Shown here: positions 52,544-61,800 of the stretch, one piece after another
Layout of the letters: each line of letters opens with the position of its first letter
Numbering within the stretch: the first letter of the stretch is position 1
Assembly: GCF_002283555.1 (NCBI RefSeq)
Contig: NZ_MVOI01000015.1
Coordinates: 62,001 to 126,000, forward strand
DNA from: Rubrivirga sp. SAORIC476
GTDB lineage: Bacteria > Bacteroidota > Rhodothermia > Rhodothermales > Rubricoccaceae
Reading direction: 5' to 3'
DNA length: 64,000 nucleotides
Notes under the pieces: generated by a model
What the model was told of the DNA's origin: nothing
Databases searched by the model: none
The model's input: only the letters and a program-made list of their open reading frames with translations
Program-made: the position numbers and the translations under genes

Positions 52544-55500
52544 ATGGACGACCGCATCCTCATCCGCGGTGCCCGCGAGCACAACCTCCAGGGCATCGAC
52601 CTCGACATCCCCCGCAACGAGCTCGTCGTGGTGACGGGCCTGAGCGGGTCCGGCAAATCGAGCCTCGCGTTCGACACGATCTACGCGGAGGGGCAGCGCC
52701 GCTACATGGAGTCGCTGTCGAGCTATGCCCGCCAGTTCCTCGGCGTCATGGAGCGGCCCGACGTCGACTTCATCGACGGCCTCTCGCCGGTGATCGCCAT
52801 TGAGCAGAAGACGGTCTCCCGCAACCCGCGCTCGACGGTGGGCACGGTGACGGAGATCTACGACTTCATGCGCCTGCTCTACGCGCGCGCCGCCGACGCC
52901 TACTCGTACGTCTCGGGCGCGCCGATGAAGCGGCAGTCCGACGACGAGATCATCGACGCCATCGCGGCCTTTCCGGAGGGCACGCGCGTGCAGATCCTCG
53001 CGCCGGTCGTCCGTGGTCGGAAGGGCCACTACCGCGACCTGTTCGAGCAGACGGCCAAGTCCGGCTTCGAGCGCGTCCGCACGGACGGCGAGATCGTGGA
53101 GATCACGAAGGGGATGCAGCTCGACCGGTACAAGGTCCACGACATCGAGGTCGTCGTCGACCGACTGATCGTGAAGGAGGGCGTCCGGCCGCGCGTGGCG
53201 CAGGCCGCCGAGATCGCACTCGGCATGGGCGGCGGCACGCTCATCGCGCAGATCGACCGGAGCGGCGACGAGGCCGAGCTGCCGACGGGCGACCGCCTCT
53301 TCTCGCGCCACCTGACCGCGCTGGCCGACGGGCTGAGCTACGACGACCCCTCGCCCAACACGTTCAGCTTCAACAGCCCGTATGGCGCCTGCCCGGCGTG
53401 CAACGGGCTCGGCGTGCGCCGTGAGATCGACCCGGACCTCGTCGTCCCGAACCCCAAGAAGACGATTCGCCAGGGGGCGCTCGCCCCGCTGGGGACGCCG
53501 CGCGACGTGTGGGTCTTCAGCCAGCTCGGCGCCGTCGCCGAGGTCTACGGGTTCGACTACGACACCCCATTCGAAGACCTGACCGACGCCCACAAGGCGG
53601 TCATCCTGGACGGCGCGGGCGACGAGCAGTTCGACATCGTCTACTCGTACAAGGGCCGCAAGGTGACCTACCAGCACCGCTACAGCGGCGTCTATGGGCA
53701 CGTCCAGCACACGCTCGACAACGCGTCCTCGAAGGCGCAGCGGACGTGGGGCGAGGCGTTCATGCGCCTCCGCGCGTGCAAGGTGTGCGACGGCGGGCGC
53801 CTCAAGCCCGAGTCGCTGAGCTACCGCGTCGGCAACACGGGCACGTACGAGGGCGATCAATCCATCGCCGACCTCGTGCAGATGGATCTCCGCACGCTCC
53901 GCCAGTGGTTCGAGGACCTCGACCTGCAGGGCCGGCAGGGCACCATCGGCACGCCCATCGTCAAGGAGATCCGCGAGCGGCTGGACTTCCTGCTGAACGT
54001 CGGCCTGGACTACCTGACGCTGGACCGCCCCGCGCGGACGCTCTCGGGCGGCGAGTCGCAGCGGATCCGGCTCGCGACCCAGATCGGCACCCAGCTGACG
54101 GGCGTGCTGTACGTGCTCGACGAGCCGAGCATCGGCCTGCACCCGCGCGACAACGTCAAGCTGATCGCCTCGCTCACCGCGCTCCGCGACCTCGGCAACT
54201 CGGTGCTCGTCGTCGAGCACGACCGCGAGATGATCGAGGCGGCCGACTTCGTGGTCGACCTCGGGCCCGGTGCGGGCGAGTTCGGCGGACTGCTGCTGGC
54301 GGCGGGCACGCCGGAGGAGATCGCCGATGTGTCCGGCGACGGCGCCCCGCCGGAGAGCCTGACGACCGCCTACCTCGCAGGCCTCCGCGCCGTCCCGACG
54401 CCCGCGCGGGAGGATCGGCGGCCCGGCTCCGGCCACTGGCTCCGCCTGACGGGCGCCCGGGGCCACAACCTCCGCTCGGTCGACTTCGACGTTCCGCTCG
54501 GCACGCTCACGGTCGTCACCGGCGTGTCGGGCTCGGGCAAGTCGAGCCTCGTCAACCAGACGCTGGCGCCGATGCTGGCGGCGCACTTCCACAACGCGCA
54601 GTCGGTGCCCCTCCCCTACAACGACGTCGAGGGGCTGGAGCACATCGACAAGGTCATCGCCATCGACCAGTCGCCCATCGGGCGGACGCCGCGCTCCAAC
54701 CCGGCGACGTACACGGGCCTGTTCGGGCTCATCCGGGACCTGTTCGCGCGCCTGCCGGAGTCCGAGATCCGCGGCTACAAGCCGGGACGGTTCTCGTTCA
54801 ACGTCAAGGGCGGGCGCTGCGAGACGTGCAAGGGCGCGGGCATCATGAAGCTCGAAATGAACTTCCTGCCGGACGTCTACGTCGAGTGCGAGACGTGCAA
54901 GGGCAAGCGCTACAACGCCGAGACGCTGGCCGTCAAGTACAAGGGCAAGTCGATCGCCGAGGTCCTGGAAATGCCGGTCTCGGAGGCGCTCGGCTTCTTC
55001 GAGGCCGTCCCCCGCATCGCCAAGAAGCTGCGGACGCTCGACGCGGTCGGGCTCGGCTACATCCGCCTCGGGCAGCAGGCGACGACGCTCTCGGGCGGCG
55101 AGGCGCAGCGCATCAAGCTGTCCAAGGAGCTCTCGCGGCCGGGCACGGGCCAGACGCTCTACATCCTCGACGAGCCTACGACGGGCCTCCACTTCGAGGA
55201 CGTCCGCCACCTGCTGCTGGTCCTCCAGGCGCTCGTCGACAAGGGCAACACCGTGCTCGTCATTGAGCACAACATGGATGTGGCGAAGCAGGCCGACTGG
55301 GTGGTGGACCTCGGGCCGGACGGCGGCGCGGGCGGCGGTCACATCCTCTACGCCGGTCCGCCTGAGGGCCTCGCCGAGGCGGACACGCCCACGGCGCCCT
55401 TCATGGCGGAGGAGTTGGAGCGCGCCCGGACGGCGACCAGCCCCATGCTGGCCGTCCGCGAGATCGACCTCGACCAGCTCGCGTCCGGCGACGACTCAGG

Positions 55501-55552
55501 CGACGACGGCGACGAGGTGGAGGAGGACGAGCCGGAGGAGGCAGAGGTGTAG
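52544..55552 (+). CDS. uvrA: Excinuclease ABC subunit A (UvrA)
   Basis: A 1002-residue damage-recognition ATPase of nucleotide excision repair, acting with UvrB in the cytoplasm. The ATG at 52544 gives the standard N-terminus MDDRILIRGAREHNLQGIDL. It has a first Walker A (GLSGSGKSSLAF), the insertion and DNA-binding region, zinc modules CPACNGLG and CKVCDGG, signature LSGGESQRIR and Walker B VLYVLDEPSIGLHP. The second half has Walker A GVSGSGKSSLVN, the zinc finger CETCKGAG ... CETCKGKRYN, signature LSGGEAQRIKLS and Walker B LYILDEPTTGLHFED. The C-terminal 40 residues are strongly acidic (DDSGDDGDEVEEDEPEEAEV), an extension beyond E. coli UvrA. It is convergent with the PBP4 gene. Confidence 0.97.
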   Translation: MDDRILIRGAREHNLQGIDLDIPRNELVVVTGLSGSGKSSLAFDTIYAEGQRRYMESLSSYARQFLGVMERPDVDFIDGLSPVIAIEQKTVSRNPRSTVGTVTEIYDFMRLLYARAADAYSYVSGAPMKRQSDDEIIDAIAAFPEGTRVQILAPVVRGRKGHYRDLFEQTAKSGFERVRTDGEIVEITKGMQLDRYKVHDIEVVVDRLIVKEGVRPRVAQAAEIALGMGGGTLIAQIDRSGDEAELPTGDRLFSRHLTALADGLSYDDPSPNTFSFNSPYGACPACNGLGVRREIDPDLVVPNPKKTIRQGALAPLGTPRDVWVFSQLGAVAEVYGFDYDTPFEDLTDAHKAVILDGAGDEQFDIVYSYKGRKVTYQHRYSGVYGHVQHTLDNASSKAQRTWGEAFMRLRACKVCDGGRLKPESLSYRVGNTGTYEGDQSIADLVQMDLRTLRQWFEDLDLQGRQGTIGTPIVKEIRERLDFLLNVGLDYLTLDRPARTLSGGESQRIRLATQIGTQLTGVLYVLDEPSIGLHPRDNVKLIASLTALRDLGNSVLVVEHDREMIEAADFVVDLGPGAGEFGGLLLAAGTPEEIADVSGDGAPPESLTTAYLAGLRAVPTPAREDRRPGSGHWLRLTGARGHNLRSVDFDVPLGTLTVVTGVSGSGKSSLVNQTLAPMLAAHFHNAQSVPLPYNDVEGLEHIDKVIAIDQSPIGRTPRSNPATYTGLFGLIRDLFARLPESEIRGYKPGRFSFNVKGGRCETCKGAGIMKLEMNFLPDVYVECETCKGKRYNAETLAVKYKGKSIAEVLEMPVSEALGFFEAVPRIAKKLRTLDAVGLGYIRLGQQATTLSGGEAQRIKLSKELSRPGTGQTLYILDEPTTGLHFEDVRHLLLVLQALVDKGNTVLVIEHNMDVAKQADWVVDLGPDGGAGGGHILYAGPPEGLAEADTPTAPFMAEELERARTATSPMLAVREIDLDQLASGDDSGDDGDEVEEDEPEEAEV

Positions 55553-55577
55553 CGCCGAGGACGCCGCGGCCGTGCCG

Positions 55578-56768
55578 TCAGCCGCCTACCGGGCGGCCCC
55601 GGAAGTCGGCCAGGAGTTCGACCACGGTGTCCTGCGCCCAGTTGATGCGGCTCGTGCGGACGGTGTAGCCGTTGCACATCAGCGAGAACGCGAGCTCACG
55701 GCCGGATGCCGTTGTGACGTAGCCCGAAAGCGTCCGCACCCCGTTGATGAAGCCCGTCTTCGCGCGGACGTTGCCGCGGGCGTCACCGATCCGGTAGCGC
55801 CGCTCCAGCGTGCCCGTGATGCCACCTACCGGAAGCGACCCGACGAACGCCTCCTGCGTAGCACGCGACGGATGCGTCCACATGACCGTGAGAAGGTCGA
55901 CGGTGCCGGAGGGCGTGAGCCGGTTCTGCCGCGACAAGCCCGACCCGTCCGCGACGACGGCCATCTGGGGGTCGATGTCGATCCGGCGCAGGAACGAGCC
56001 GATGGCCGCCGACCGCAGATTGGAGGGCGGCGGCCCAGCGCCGGGGTAGGCGGCGGCCGTAGCCACCCAGAGGAGCCGCTCGGCGTAGAGGTTGTCGGAG
56101 TCCTCGTTTGTCGTGCGTACGATCGAAGCCAGCGGTGGCGAGCTGTACGACGCCAGCGGGACGAGCATCTCCTCGTCGGGAAGCGCCTCGGGAGGCACCA
56201 CCCGGACCGTGCGGTCGACGACCTGGATGTCCGCGTCCTCGAGAGCTGTGAGGAGCGCCCGGACGAACCTCGAGTCGGGATCCGGCACAGCCGCGTCGGT
56301 CACGAGGATGGGGCCGAAGATGGTCCGGATGCGCCGCTCGCGGAGGCTGTCGGCCCAGGCCTGGAACACGCCTCGCAGTTCGGTCCGGTAGCGCGATCCC
56401 GCGAACGCCGGGTCCCCCACGCCGCGGACGACGAGCGGACCGTCGAGGGTGCCGAAGGCGACCGTCCCCGCCCCTGAGAGCCGAGTCACAAACCGGTGGT
56501 CCGGTCCCAGGACGTCGAGCGCCGCTGCGGTCGTAAGCAGCTTCATGTTGCTCGCCGGGATGAACGAGGCGTAGGCGTCGCGGGAGTAGTAGACCTCACC
56601 GGTCTCCAGGTCGACGACGTGCGCACCCCAGTGCGCCGGGCCGAAGGCGCGCTCGCCGAGGACGGCGTCGATGGAGTCGGCCAGCGCCCAGCGGTCGTAG
56701 GTCGGCTGGGCGAGCGCGGAGAGGCTGGCGAGGACGACCGCGACAGCGGTCAGGCAGAGACGACGCAT
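55578..56768 (-). CDS. dacB: D-alanyl-D-alanine carboxypeptidase/endopeptidase (PBP4-type, S13)
   Basis: A 396-residue periplasmic penicillin-binding protein that trims peptidoglycan cross-links. The signal peptide is MRRLCLTAVAVVLASLSALA then Q. The three active-site motifs of family S13 are present: SxxK in IPASNMKLLTTAAALD (Ser73, Lys76), SxN in NEDSDNLYAE, and KTG in RAKTGFINGVRTLSGYV. It is shorter than E. coli PBP4 (about 477 residues), mainly in the region between SxxK and SxN, so the inserted domains are reduced. It is convergent with uvrA, 25 bp between the stops. Confidence 0.92.
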   Translation of the reverse strand: MRRLCLTAVAVVLASLSALAQPTYDRWALADSIDAVLGERAFGPAHWGAHVVDLETGEVYYSRDAYASFIPASNMKLLTTAAALDVLGPDHRFVTRLSGAGTVAFGTLDGPLVVRGVGDPAFAGSRYRTELRGVFQAWADSLRERRIRTIFGPILVTDAAVPDPDSRFVRALLTALEDADIQVVDRTVRVVPPEALPDEEMLVPLASYSSPPLASIVRTTNEDSDNLYAERLLWVATAAAYPGAGPPPSNLRSAAIGSFLRRIDIDPQMAVVADGSGLSRQNRLTPSGTVDLLTVMWTHPSRATQEAFVGSLPVGGITGTLERRYRIGDARGNVRAKTGFINGVRTLSGYVTTASGRELAFSLMCNGYTVRTSRINWAQDTVVELLADFRGRPVGG

Positions 56769-56929
56769 GCGGCAGATCGGCGAGGGGGGTCGGCGCAGGC
56801 CCCCACACGATGGCGACGATGGGGCCTGCGAACGGCGAATTCCGCTCTGGCTCCCGAGATAGGGTCAGCATACCACCGAGCCGACGCGTGCGCTATCGAC
56901 TCGGGAAGAAGGCGGGGGCCTCGCCGACC

Positions 56930-56947
56930 CGCCTCGGTGCCGAGGCG
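56930..56947. repeat. Dispersed palindrome CGCCTCGG-TG-CCGAGGCG
   Basis: An 18-bp palindrome in the 251-bp gap between the PBP4 gene start and the 69-residue gene at 57020, about 70 bp beyond the stop of that minus-strand gene. Apart from this copy, nothing was recognised in the gap. Confidence 0.75.
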
Positions 56948-57019
56948 GAGGCGCTCAGAGAAGAACAGGACCGCCCCACGGTGCCGAGAGGCCCGCGAGC
57001 CGGAGCTACCGGGCGTGCG

Positions 57020-57229
57020 CTACACGCCGCAGTTCTGCTCGGCGATGAACGTCGCCGAGCCCGACGAGTTGGCGGCGTCGGTCTGGAACGTAGCGTCGCG
57101 CCAGCCGTGCCCCTCGCAGCCCCCGTCGTAGCCCGCCTCCAGGAAGCTGGCCGCGACACGCCGGGCGCCCTGATCGGTGAAGTCGAAGCGGAGCGTCAGG
57201 TCATCGTAGAGGTAGCCCTCGATGCGCAT
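57020..57229 (-). CDS. Small hypothetical protein (69 aa)
   Basis: A 69-residue open frame starting 20 bp after the stop of the cargo gene at 57250, on the same strand. The sequence (MRIEGYLYDDLTLRFDFTDQ ... FIAEQNCGV) is acidic, has two Cys and lacks a signal peptide, so it is either cytoplasmic or the remnant of a larger exported protein. The frame is open upstream into the previous gene, but no better start was seen. No family was recognised. Codon third positions are GC-rich, as in neighbours, which supports its being coding. Confidence 0.5.
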   Translation of the reverse strand: MRIEGYLYDDLTLRFDFTDQGARRVAASFLEAGYDGGCEGHGWRDATFQTDAANSSGSATFIAEQNCGV

Positions 57230-57249
57230 GTCGATTCGCGCGGCGTCGG

Positions 57250-58929
57250 TCAGCGCACGACCGTCACCATGCGGGTCGCCTCGCCTGCCTCGGTCCTCAC
57301 GCGAACGAGATAGAGGCCGGGCGCGAGCGCCCCCAGGTCCAGAGCGTGCTCGCTACGGCCGGAGGGCAAGGGGCCATTCCACACCGACTGCACGAGCCTC
57401 CCCGACACGCTGAACAGGTCCACCCGGACCCGCGCCGAGGAGGGGATCGCGAGTTCGAGCCTCGCCGCCATCGCGGAAGGGTTCGGTGAGACCGAGAGCG
57501 CGAGCCTCCCGCCCACTTCCTCAGGCTCGGTGGCGATGGGAACGGTACCGTAGGAGTACAGCGAGCGGCTCGCATCCACCCAGGTGCGAAGCGTCGGGTC
57601 CCAGGCAGCGGCAACGCGGGAGGTCGCGCGGTCGAGCGCGTCGTACTCCCAGACCGTGTCGGTTCCCGAGCGGAGGGTGACGCCGTCCTCGGCGAAGGCC
57701 TCCGACAGGGTCCGGAGCGGGGCACCCGTCGGGTGGAAGGAGAACACCGACCGCATCATGAGGGCCCACATCTGCGCCCCCACCTCCCACTGCTCGGTGA
57801 CCTCGTCCACCAGGCGTCCTCCCTCATACGCCCGGCGCAGGCGTCGGCGTGGGACCCAGGCGCCCTCCCAGACGCTCGTCATGAACGCGACCAGCCGACC
57901 ACCTGCGGTCTCGGTCTCGGAGCGCGACACGTTGATCCACGCGTCGTCCTGCCATGACTGCGTGACCTCGACGCCGCGCTGCCCGCTCTCCGTGTCGGAC
58001 CGGATCGTCTGGAAGGTGTTCTCCCAGGCGGCCGTCGCTCGGTTCCACCCCTGCGTGCGCACGGTGTCGGCCTCGGCACCGAACAGGTACAGCGTCTGGC
58101 CCGAGGGGACCCACGCTCCGGCCTGCCGCTCCTCGGTCACGCTGGCGAGGCGCACGCCGTCGGCGTCGGCGGTGAGGGTGGTGCGCGAGACATCGACGAA
58201 GCGACCGACCTCGGCCCAGCGCTGGTAGAGGACCACCGAGCCGCGGTCGTCGGCGGCGTAGCTGGTCAGGGTGCGGTCGACCGGGAGGGTCTCCAGGGTT
58301 TCCTCACGCAGGGCCTCGGTGAGGACGAGCACGACGCGGTCGGCCGCATCGTAGCCCAGGCTTCGCTGGGCGAGGATGCGCCAGAGGGTAGCGTCGGCAT
58401 CCCACCGCTCCTGCCGCTCGCCGAGCGAGCGCTGGTCGGGCCGGTAGAAGTAGGTCGCACGCGTCGTCGGGATCCAGGCGGACGCGTCCCACCGGGCGTC
58501 GGTCTGGACCTGGTCGGCACCGTCGAGGGCGTACCGGGTCTGTTGGTCGTTGACCCAGCCCGTCCCCACGGGGAGCTGTCGGACGCGCTCGGCCAGCCGC
58601 CCGTCGTCGCCGAGCGCGCGCAGGATGCGGTCAGTGCTCGTCCATGCGGAGGTGGTTCGGTCCCACGTCTGCTGCTCCTCGATGGAGCCTTCGGCGCGAG
58701 ACGACGCGAGGCGCTCCGCGCCCGACTCGAGGCGCGAGGGCGGGCAGAGTTGCTCCGCGAGACCGACGCGGCCGGGCACCGCACGCAAGGCCTCGCGGTG
58801 GCGCGTGAGGGCCGGCGGCTCCCCCGCCTCGACCAGCCAGTCCGACACGCACGCCGCCGTCTGTGCCACAGCGGGCCGTCCGCCGAGGCCGAGCGCCAGG
58901 GCGGTGAGCGAGAGGACGAGCAGGCGCAT
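57250..58929 (-). CDS. Secreted protein with W/Y-rich repeats and T9SS sorting domain
   Basis: A 559-residue exported protein. The ATG at 58929 gives the signal MRLLVLSLTALALGLGGRPA then VAQ. The body repeats a unit of about 45 residues with conserved Trp/Tyr pairs: WDASAWIPTTRATYFYRPDQ, WDADATLWRILAQRSLGYDA, WNRATAAWENTFQTIRSDTE, WQDDAWINVSRSETETAGGR and WDPTLRTWVDASRSLYSYGT. This looks like a beta-rich repeat remotely like YD/RHS or 'WxxxWxxxxRxxYxYD' units, but no named family was recognised. The C-terminus is a sorting domain (VRVDLFSVSGRLVQSVWNGP ... LAPGLYLVRVRTEAGEATR). Confidence 0.77.
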   Translation of the reverse strand: MRLLVLSLTALALGLGGRPAVAQTAACVSDWLVEAGEPPALTRHREALRAVPGRVGLAEQLCPPSRLESGAERLASSRAEGSIEEQQTWDRTTSAWTSTDRILRALGDDGRLAERVRQLPVGTGWVNDQQTRYALDGADQVQTDARWDASAWIPTTRATYFYRPDQRSLGERQERWDADATLWRILAQRSLGYDAADRVVLVLTEALREETLETLPVDRTLTSYAADDRGSVVLYQRWAEVGRFVDVSRTTLTADADGVRLASVTEERQAGAWVPSGQTLYLFGAEADTVRTQGWNRATAAWENTFQTIRSDTESGQRGVEVTQSWQDDAWINVSRSETETAGGRLVAFMTSVWEGAWVPRRRLRRAYEGGRLVDEVTEQWEVGAQMWALMMRSVFSFHPTGAPLRTLSEAFAEDGVTLRSGTDTVWEYDALDRATSRVAAAWDPTLRTWVDASRSLYSYGTVPIATEPEEVGGRLALSVSPNPSAMAARLELAIPSSARVRVDLFSVSGRLVQSVWNGPLPSGRSEHALDLGALAPGLYLVRVRTEAGEATRMVTVVR

Positions 58930-58999
58930 GGCGGAGTGTAGCGACGGGGCTCGGACCCGAGTGTGGGGAAACATCCGGCACCGACCGGGAGGCTCCCGG

Positions 59000-59006
59000 T
59001 AGCTTG
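59000..59006 (+). promoter_or_regulatory. Candidate -7 element (TAGCTTG) for purK
   Basis: TAGCTTG lies 16 bases before the GTG at 59023 and is identical to the box before the DUF1684 gene at 35512. Confidence 0.4.
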
Positions 59007-59022
59007 CCCTCTCCCCCCGCGC

Positions 59023-60150
59023 GTGCCCGTGCCCCTCCCCGTTCTCGGCATCCTCGGCGGCGGCCAGCTCGGCCGCATGACAGCCCTCGCCGCCGCCCGC
59101 CTCGGCGTCACCGTCCGCATCCTCGCCGACCACGAATCGGGCACCGGGCGGCCGCTCGCGGGCGTCACCGTGGCCGACTGGACCGACCCCGCCGTGCTCC
59201 GCGACTGGGCTGCCGGATGCGACGCCGTGACGGTGGAGAGCGAGTGGGCACCCGCCGACCGCCTGCTGGCGGCCGTTCCGGACGTGCGGCTTCGGCCCGG
59301 CGTCGCCACGCTGACGGCCATCCGCCACAAGGGGCGGCAGAAGCGCGTCCTCGCCGAGGCCGGGCTCCCGCAGCCCGACCACGTGCTCGCCGCCACCCGC
59401 GCCGACGCCCGCGACGCGGTCGCCCGATTCGGCCAGGCCGTGCTGAAGCAGTTCGAGGGCTCGTACGACGGCTACGGCAACGCGACCTGCCGGGCGTCAG
59501 ATGAGGTGGACGCAGCCTGGGACACCCTCGCTGCCGAGGACGGGCTCCTGGTGGAGGCGTTCGTCCCGTTCGTCGCCGAGGTCGCCGTGACCGTGGCCCG
59601 GCGGCCCGACGGCGAGGCCGCGGTGTACCCGGTCGTGCGGAGCGAGCACCGCGACCACCGGCTCCACGCGGCGACGGTCCCGGCCGGCCTGTCCGAGGCG
59701 ACCGAGGCCGAGGCCCGGCGCGTCGCCCTGGCGACGGTCACCGCACTGGACGTGACCGGCGTCGCCACGGTCGAACTGTTCCTGCTGGATGAGGGGGGCG
59801 TGCTGGTGAACGAGGTCGCGCCGCGGCCCCACAACACCGCCCATCTGACGATCGACGCGAGCCACACGTCGCAGTTCGAGAACCACGTCCGCGCCGTGCT
59901 GGGCTGGCCGCTCGGGGAGACGGGCCTGCGCGTGCCTGCGGCCTGCATGGTGAACGTGCTCGGCGACCGCGAGGGCACGACCGCGCCCGATCTCTCGGCA
60001 GCGCTGGCCGTGCCGGGAGCCAGCGTCCACCTCTACGGCAAGGACTCCGTCCGCCCGACCCGAAAGATGGGCCACGTCACGGTCGCCGCCGAGACTCTCG
60101 ACCTCGCCCGCGAGCGCGCCGAGGCGGCGGCAGCGGCCGTGCGGCTGTAG
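59023..60150 (+). CDS. purK: 5-(carboxyamino)imidazole ribonucleotide synthase (PurK)
   Basis: A 375-residue ATP-grasp enzyme of purine synthesis. It converts AIR, ATP and bicarbonate into N5-CAIR in the cytoplasm. The GTG at 59023 (VPVPLPVLGILGGGQLGRMT) is preferred. A second GTG at 59029 and an ATG at 58963 are alternatives. Motifs are GILGGGQLGRM, VTVESEWAP, KGRQKRVLAEAGLPQP, VLKQFEGSYDGYGN (the ATP-grasp loop), EAFVPFVAEVAVTVAR, NEVAPRPHNTAHLTIDA and LYGKDSVRPTRKMGHVTV. PurE is not in the window, so the two are not adjacent here. Confidence 0.95.
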   Translation: MPVPLPVLGILGGGQLGRMTALAAARLGVTVRILADHESGTGRPLAGVTVADWTDPAVLRDWAAGCDAVTVESEWAPADRLLAAVPDVRLRPGVATLTAIRHKGRQKRVLAEAGLPQPDHVLAATRADARDAVARFGQAVLKQFEGSYDGYGNATCRASDEVDAAWDTLAAEDGLLVEAFVPFVAEVAVTVARRPDGEAAVYPVVRSEHRDHRLHAATVPAGLSEATEAEARRVALATVTALDVTGVATVELFLLDEGGVLVNEVAPRPHNTAHLTIDASHTSQFENHVRAVLGWPLGETGLRVPAACMVNVLGDREGTTAPDLSAALAVPGASVHLYGKDSVRPTRKMGHVTVAAETLDLARERAEAAAAAVRL

Positions 60151-60205
60151 CGGACCCGCGTGAGCGAGAGGCGCGTTCCGACAGCCCTCTCTCTCCCTAC
60201 CCGTC

Positions 60206-61015
60206 ATGTCCGCCTCGTCCGTCGCCCGTCACCCCCTGGAAACCGCCGGACGCATCGGCTACGCCTTCAAGGGCGTGCTGTACCTGCTGCTCGGCCTGCT
60301 CGCCGTGGACACCGCGCTGGACGGCGGTTCGACGGAGGGCCAGCGAAGAGCCCTCCAGACCGTCGCGGAGAGCAGCTTCGGGTCCATCCTGCTCACCCTG
60401 CTGGGGATCGGACTGGCGGCCTACGCGGCGTGGCGGCTGGCGATGGCCGTCCTCGACCCCGAGCGGCAAGGCACTGACGCCCACGGACTCGTCAAGCGAG
60501 CCGGCTACCTGATCAGCGCGGTCTCCTACGGCACGCTCGCGTACGCCGCCTACCGGATCCTGCAGGGCGGCAGCGCGAGCGGCGGATCGGGCGGGGCCGA
60601 AGAAGGCGCCCAGCAAGCCCTCGCGCTTCCGGGCGGCCGGTTCGTGCTGGCGGCCGTCGCACTGGCGGTACTCGGGTATGGCGGGTACGAGTTCATCCGC
60701 GCGCACAAGGCGTCGTTCATGGACAACCTGTCCCTCACCGGCGAGGCCGCGAAGCGGCGCGACGCCATCCGGACGATCGGGCGCGCGGGGCTGGTGGCGC
60801 GCGGCGTCGTGTACGGCATCATCGGGCTCGCGCTCGGCGTCGCAGCCTACCGCTACGACCCGGAGGCCGCGCGAGGGCTGGACGGCGCGCTGTCGACGCT
60901 CCGGGACCAGCCATACGGCGCGGTGCTGCTCGCCATCGTCGGGCTTGGGCTGGCGGCGTACGGCCTCTACTGTGGCGTCAACGCACGCTACCGACGGTTC
61001 GAAGGCGACCAGTAG
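60206..61015 (+). CDS. DUF1206 family membrane protein
   Basis: A 269-residue integral membrane protein made of three related units of two transmembrane segments each: AGRIGYAFKGVLYLLLGLLA with SILLTLLGIGLAAYAAWRLA; AGYLISAVSYGTLAYAAYRI with FVLAAVALAVLGYGGYEFIR; and AGLVARGVVYGIIGLALGVA with GAVLLAIVGLGLAAYGLYCG. Each unit begins with the (R)xGY/GxVYxxxG motif of DUF1206. The role of this family is not established. It follows purK with a 55-bp gap and is convergent with the enoyl-CoA hydratase gene, with one base between the stops. Confidence 0.88.
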   Translation: MSASSVARHPLETAGRIGYAFKGVLYLLLGLLAVDTALDGGSTEGQRRALQTVAESSFGSILLTLLGIGLAAYAAWRLAMAVLDPERQGTDAHGLVKRAGYLISAVSYGTLAYAAYRILQGGSASGGSGGAEEGAQQALALPGGRFVLAAVALAVLGYGGYEFIRAHKASFMDNLSLTGEAAKRRDAIRTIGRAGLVARGVVYGIIGLALGVAAYRYDPEAARGLDGALSTLRDQPYGAVLLAIVGLGLAAYGLYCGVNARYRRFEGDQ

Positions 61016-61016
61016 G

Positions 61017-61799
61017 TCATGGGGCGTCGCGTCGCCACGGCGGGTCCGTCTTCCCGAGGAAGGCCGCGACGCCTGCCTTGCAGTCGTCGGTGGAGCGCGC
61101 GAAGGCGTTCAGCCGCGCGGCGTAGCTGAGCCCCTCGGCGAGGCCCATCGAGGGCACGTCGGCCAGGAGACGCTTGGTGAGGGCGACCGCGCTCGCGCTC
61201 GTCTCGGTCGCCAGGTCGCGGCAGAGGGCATCCACCGCCACGTCCAGGTCGCCCGCGGGCACGGCGCGCGTGACGAGGCCGATACGCTCCGCCTCGGCCG
61301 CGTCGATGAGGTGGCCGCGCAGAAGCAGGTCGCGCGCCGCGGCTTCGCCCAGCTTGCGGACCACGAACACGGCCACCAGCGCCGGCACGAACCCGATGCG
61401 CGTCTCGGTGAAACCAAGCTTGACATCGTCCGCCACGAGCGAGACGTCGCAGACGGCCGCCAGCCCGCAGCCGCCCGCGATGGCGTGCCCCTGGACCTTG
61501 GCCACCACCGGCTTCGGCAGCGTGTAGATCGTCTCGAACAGCCGGGCGAGCAGTTCCGAGTCGGCCAGGTTGGCCTCGGCGCTGGCCGTCTGGAGCCCCT
61601 GGAGCGCCGCGAGGTCGGCCCCGGCCGAGAAGGCGCGTCCGGTGCCCGTCAGCACCACCACGCGGACCGCGTCGTCGCGTCCAGCGGCTTCCAGCGCCTC
61701 GGTCAACTGTTCGACCAACTCGCCCGAAAGGGCGTTGCGGACTTCCGGACGGTCGAGGGTCAGCGTGAGAATGGAGCCGGACGAGTGGGACTGGAGCAT
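61017..61799 (-). CDS. Enoyl-CoA hydratase/isomerase family (methylglutaconyl-CoA hydratase-like)
   Basis: A 260-residue crotonase-fold enzyme of acyl-CoA metabolism. The first oxyanion-hole segment is FSAGADLAAL. The second (HAIAGGCGLAAVCDVSL) has Gly where classical crotonases have the first catalytic Glu. The second Glu region is LGFTETRIGFVPALVAVF. That combination (AGGCGLA ... GF(T)E...IGFVPA) is typical of the branch annotated as methylglutaconyl-CoA hydratase in leucine degradation, so this is the favoured role, though assignment by eye is tentative. The start at 61799 is immediately preceded by a seven-copy heptamer array in the leader. Confidence 0.85.
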   Translation of the reverse strand: MLQSHSSGSILTLTLDRPEVRNALSGELVEQLTEALEAAGRDDAVRVVVLTGTGRAFSAGADLAALQGLQTASAEANLADSELLARLFETIYTLPKPVVAKVQGHAIAGGCGLAAVCDVSLVADDVKLGFTETRIGFVPALVAVFVVRKLGEAAARDLLLRGHLIDAAEAERIGLVTRAVPAGDLDVAVDALCRDLATETSASAVALTKRLLADVPSMGLAEGLSYAARLNAFARSTDDCKAGVAAFLGKTDPPWRRDAP

Positions 61800-61800
61800 G

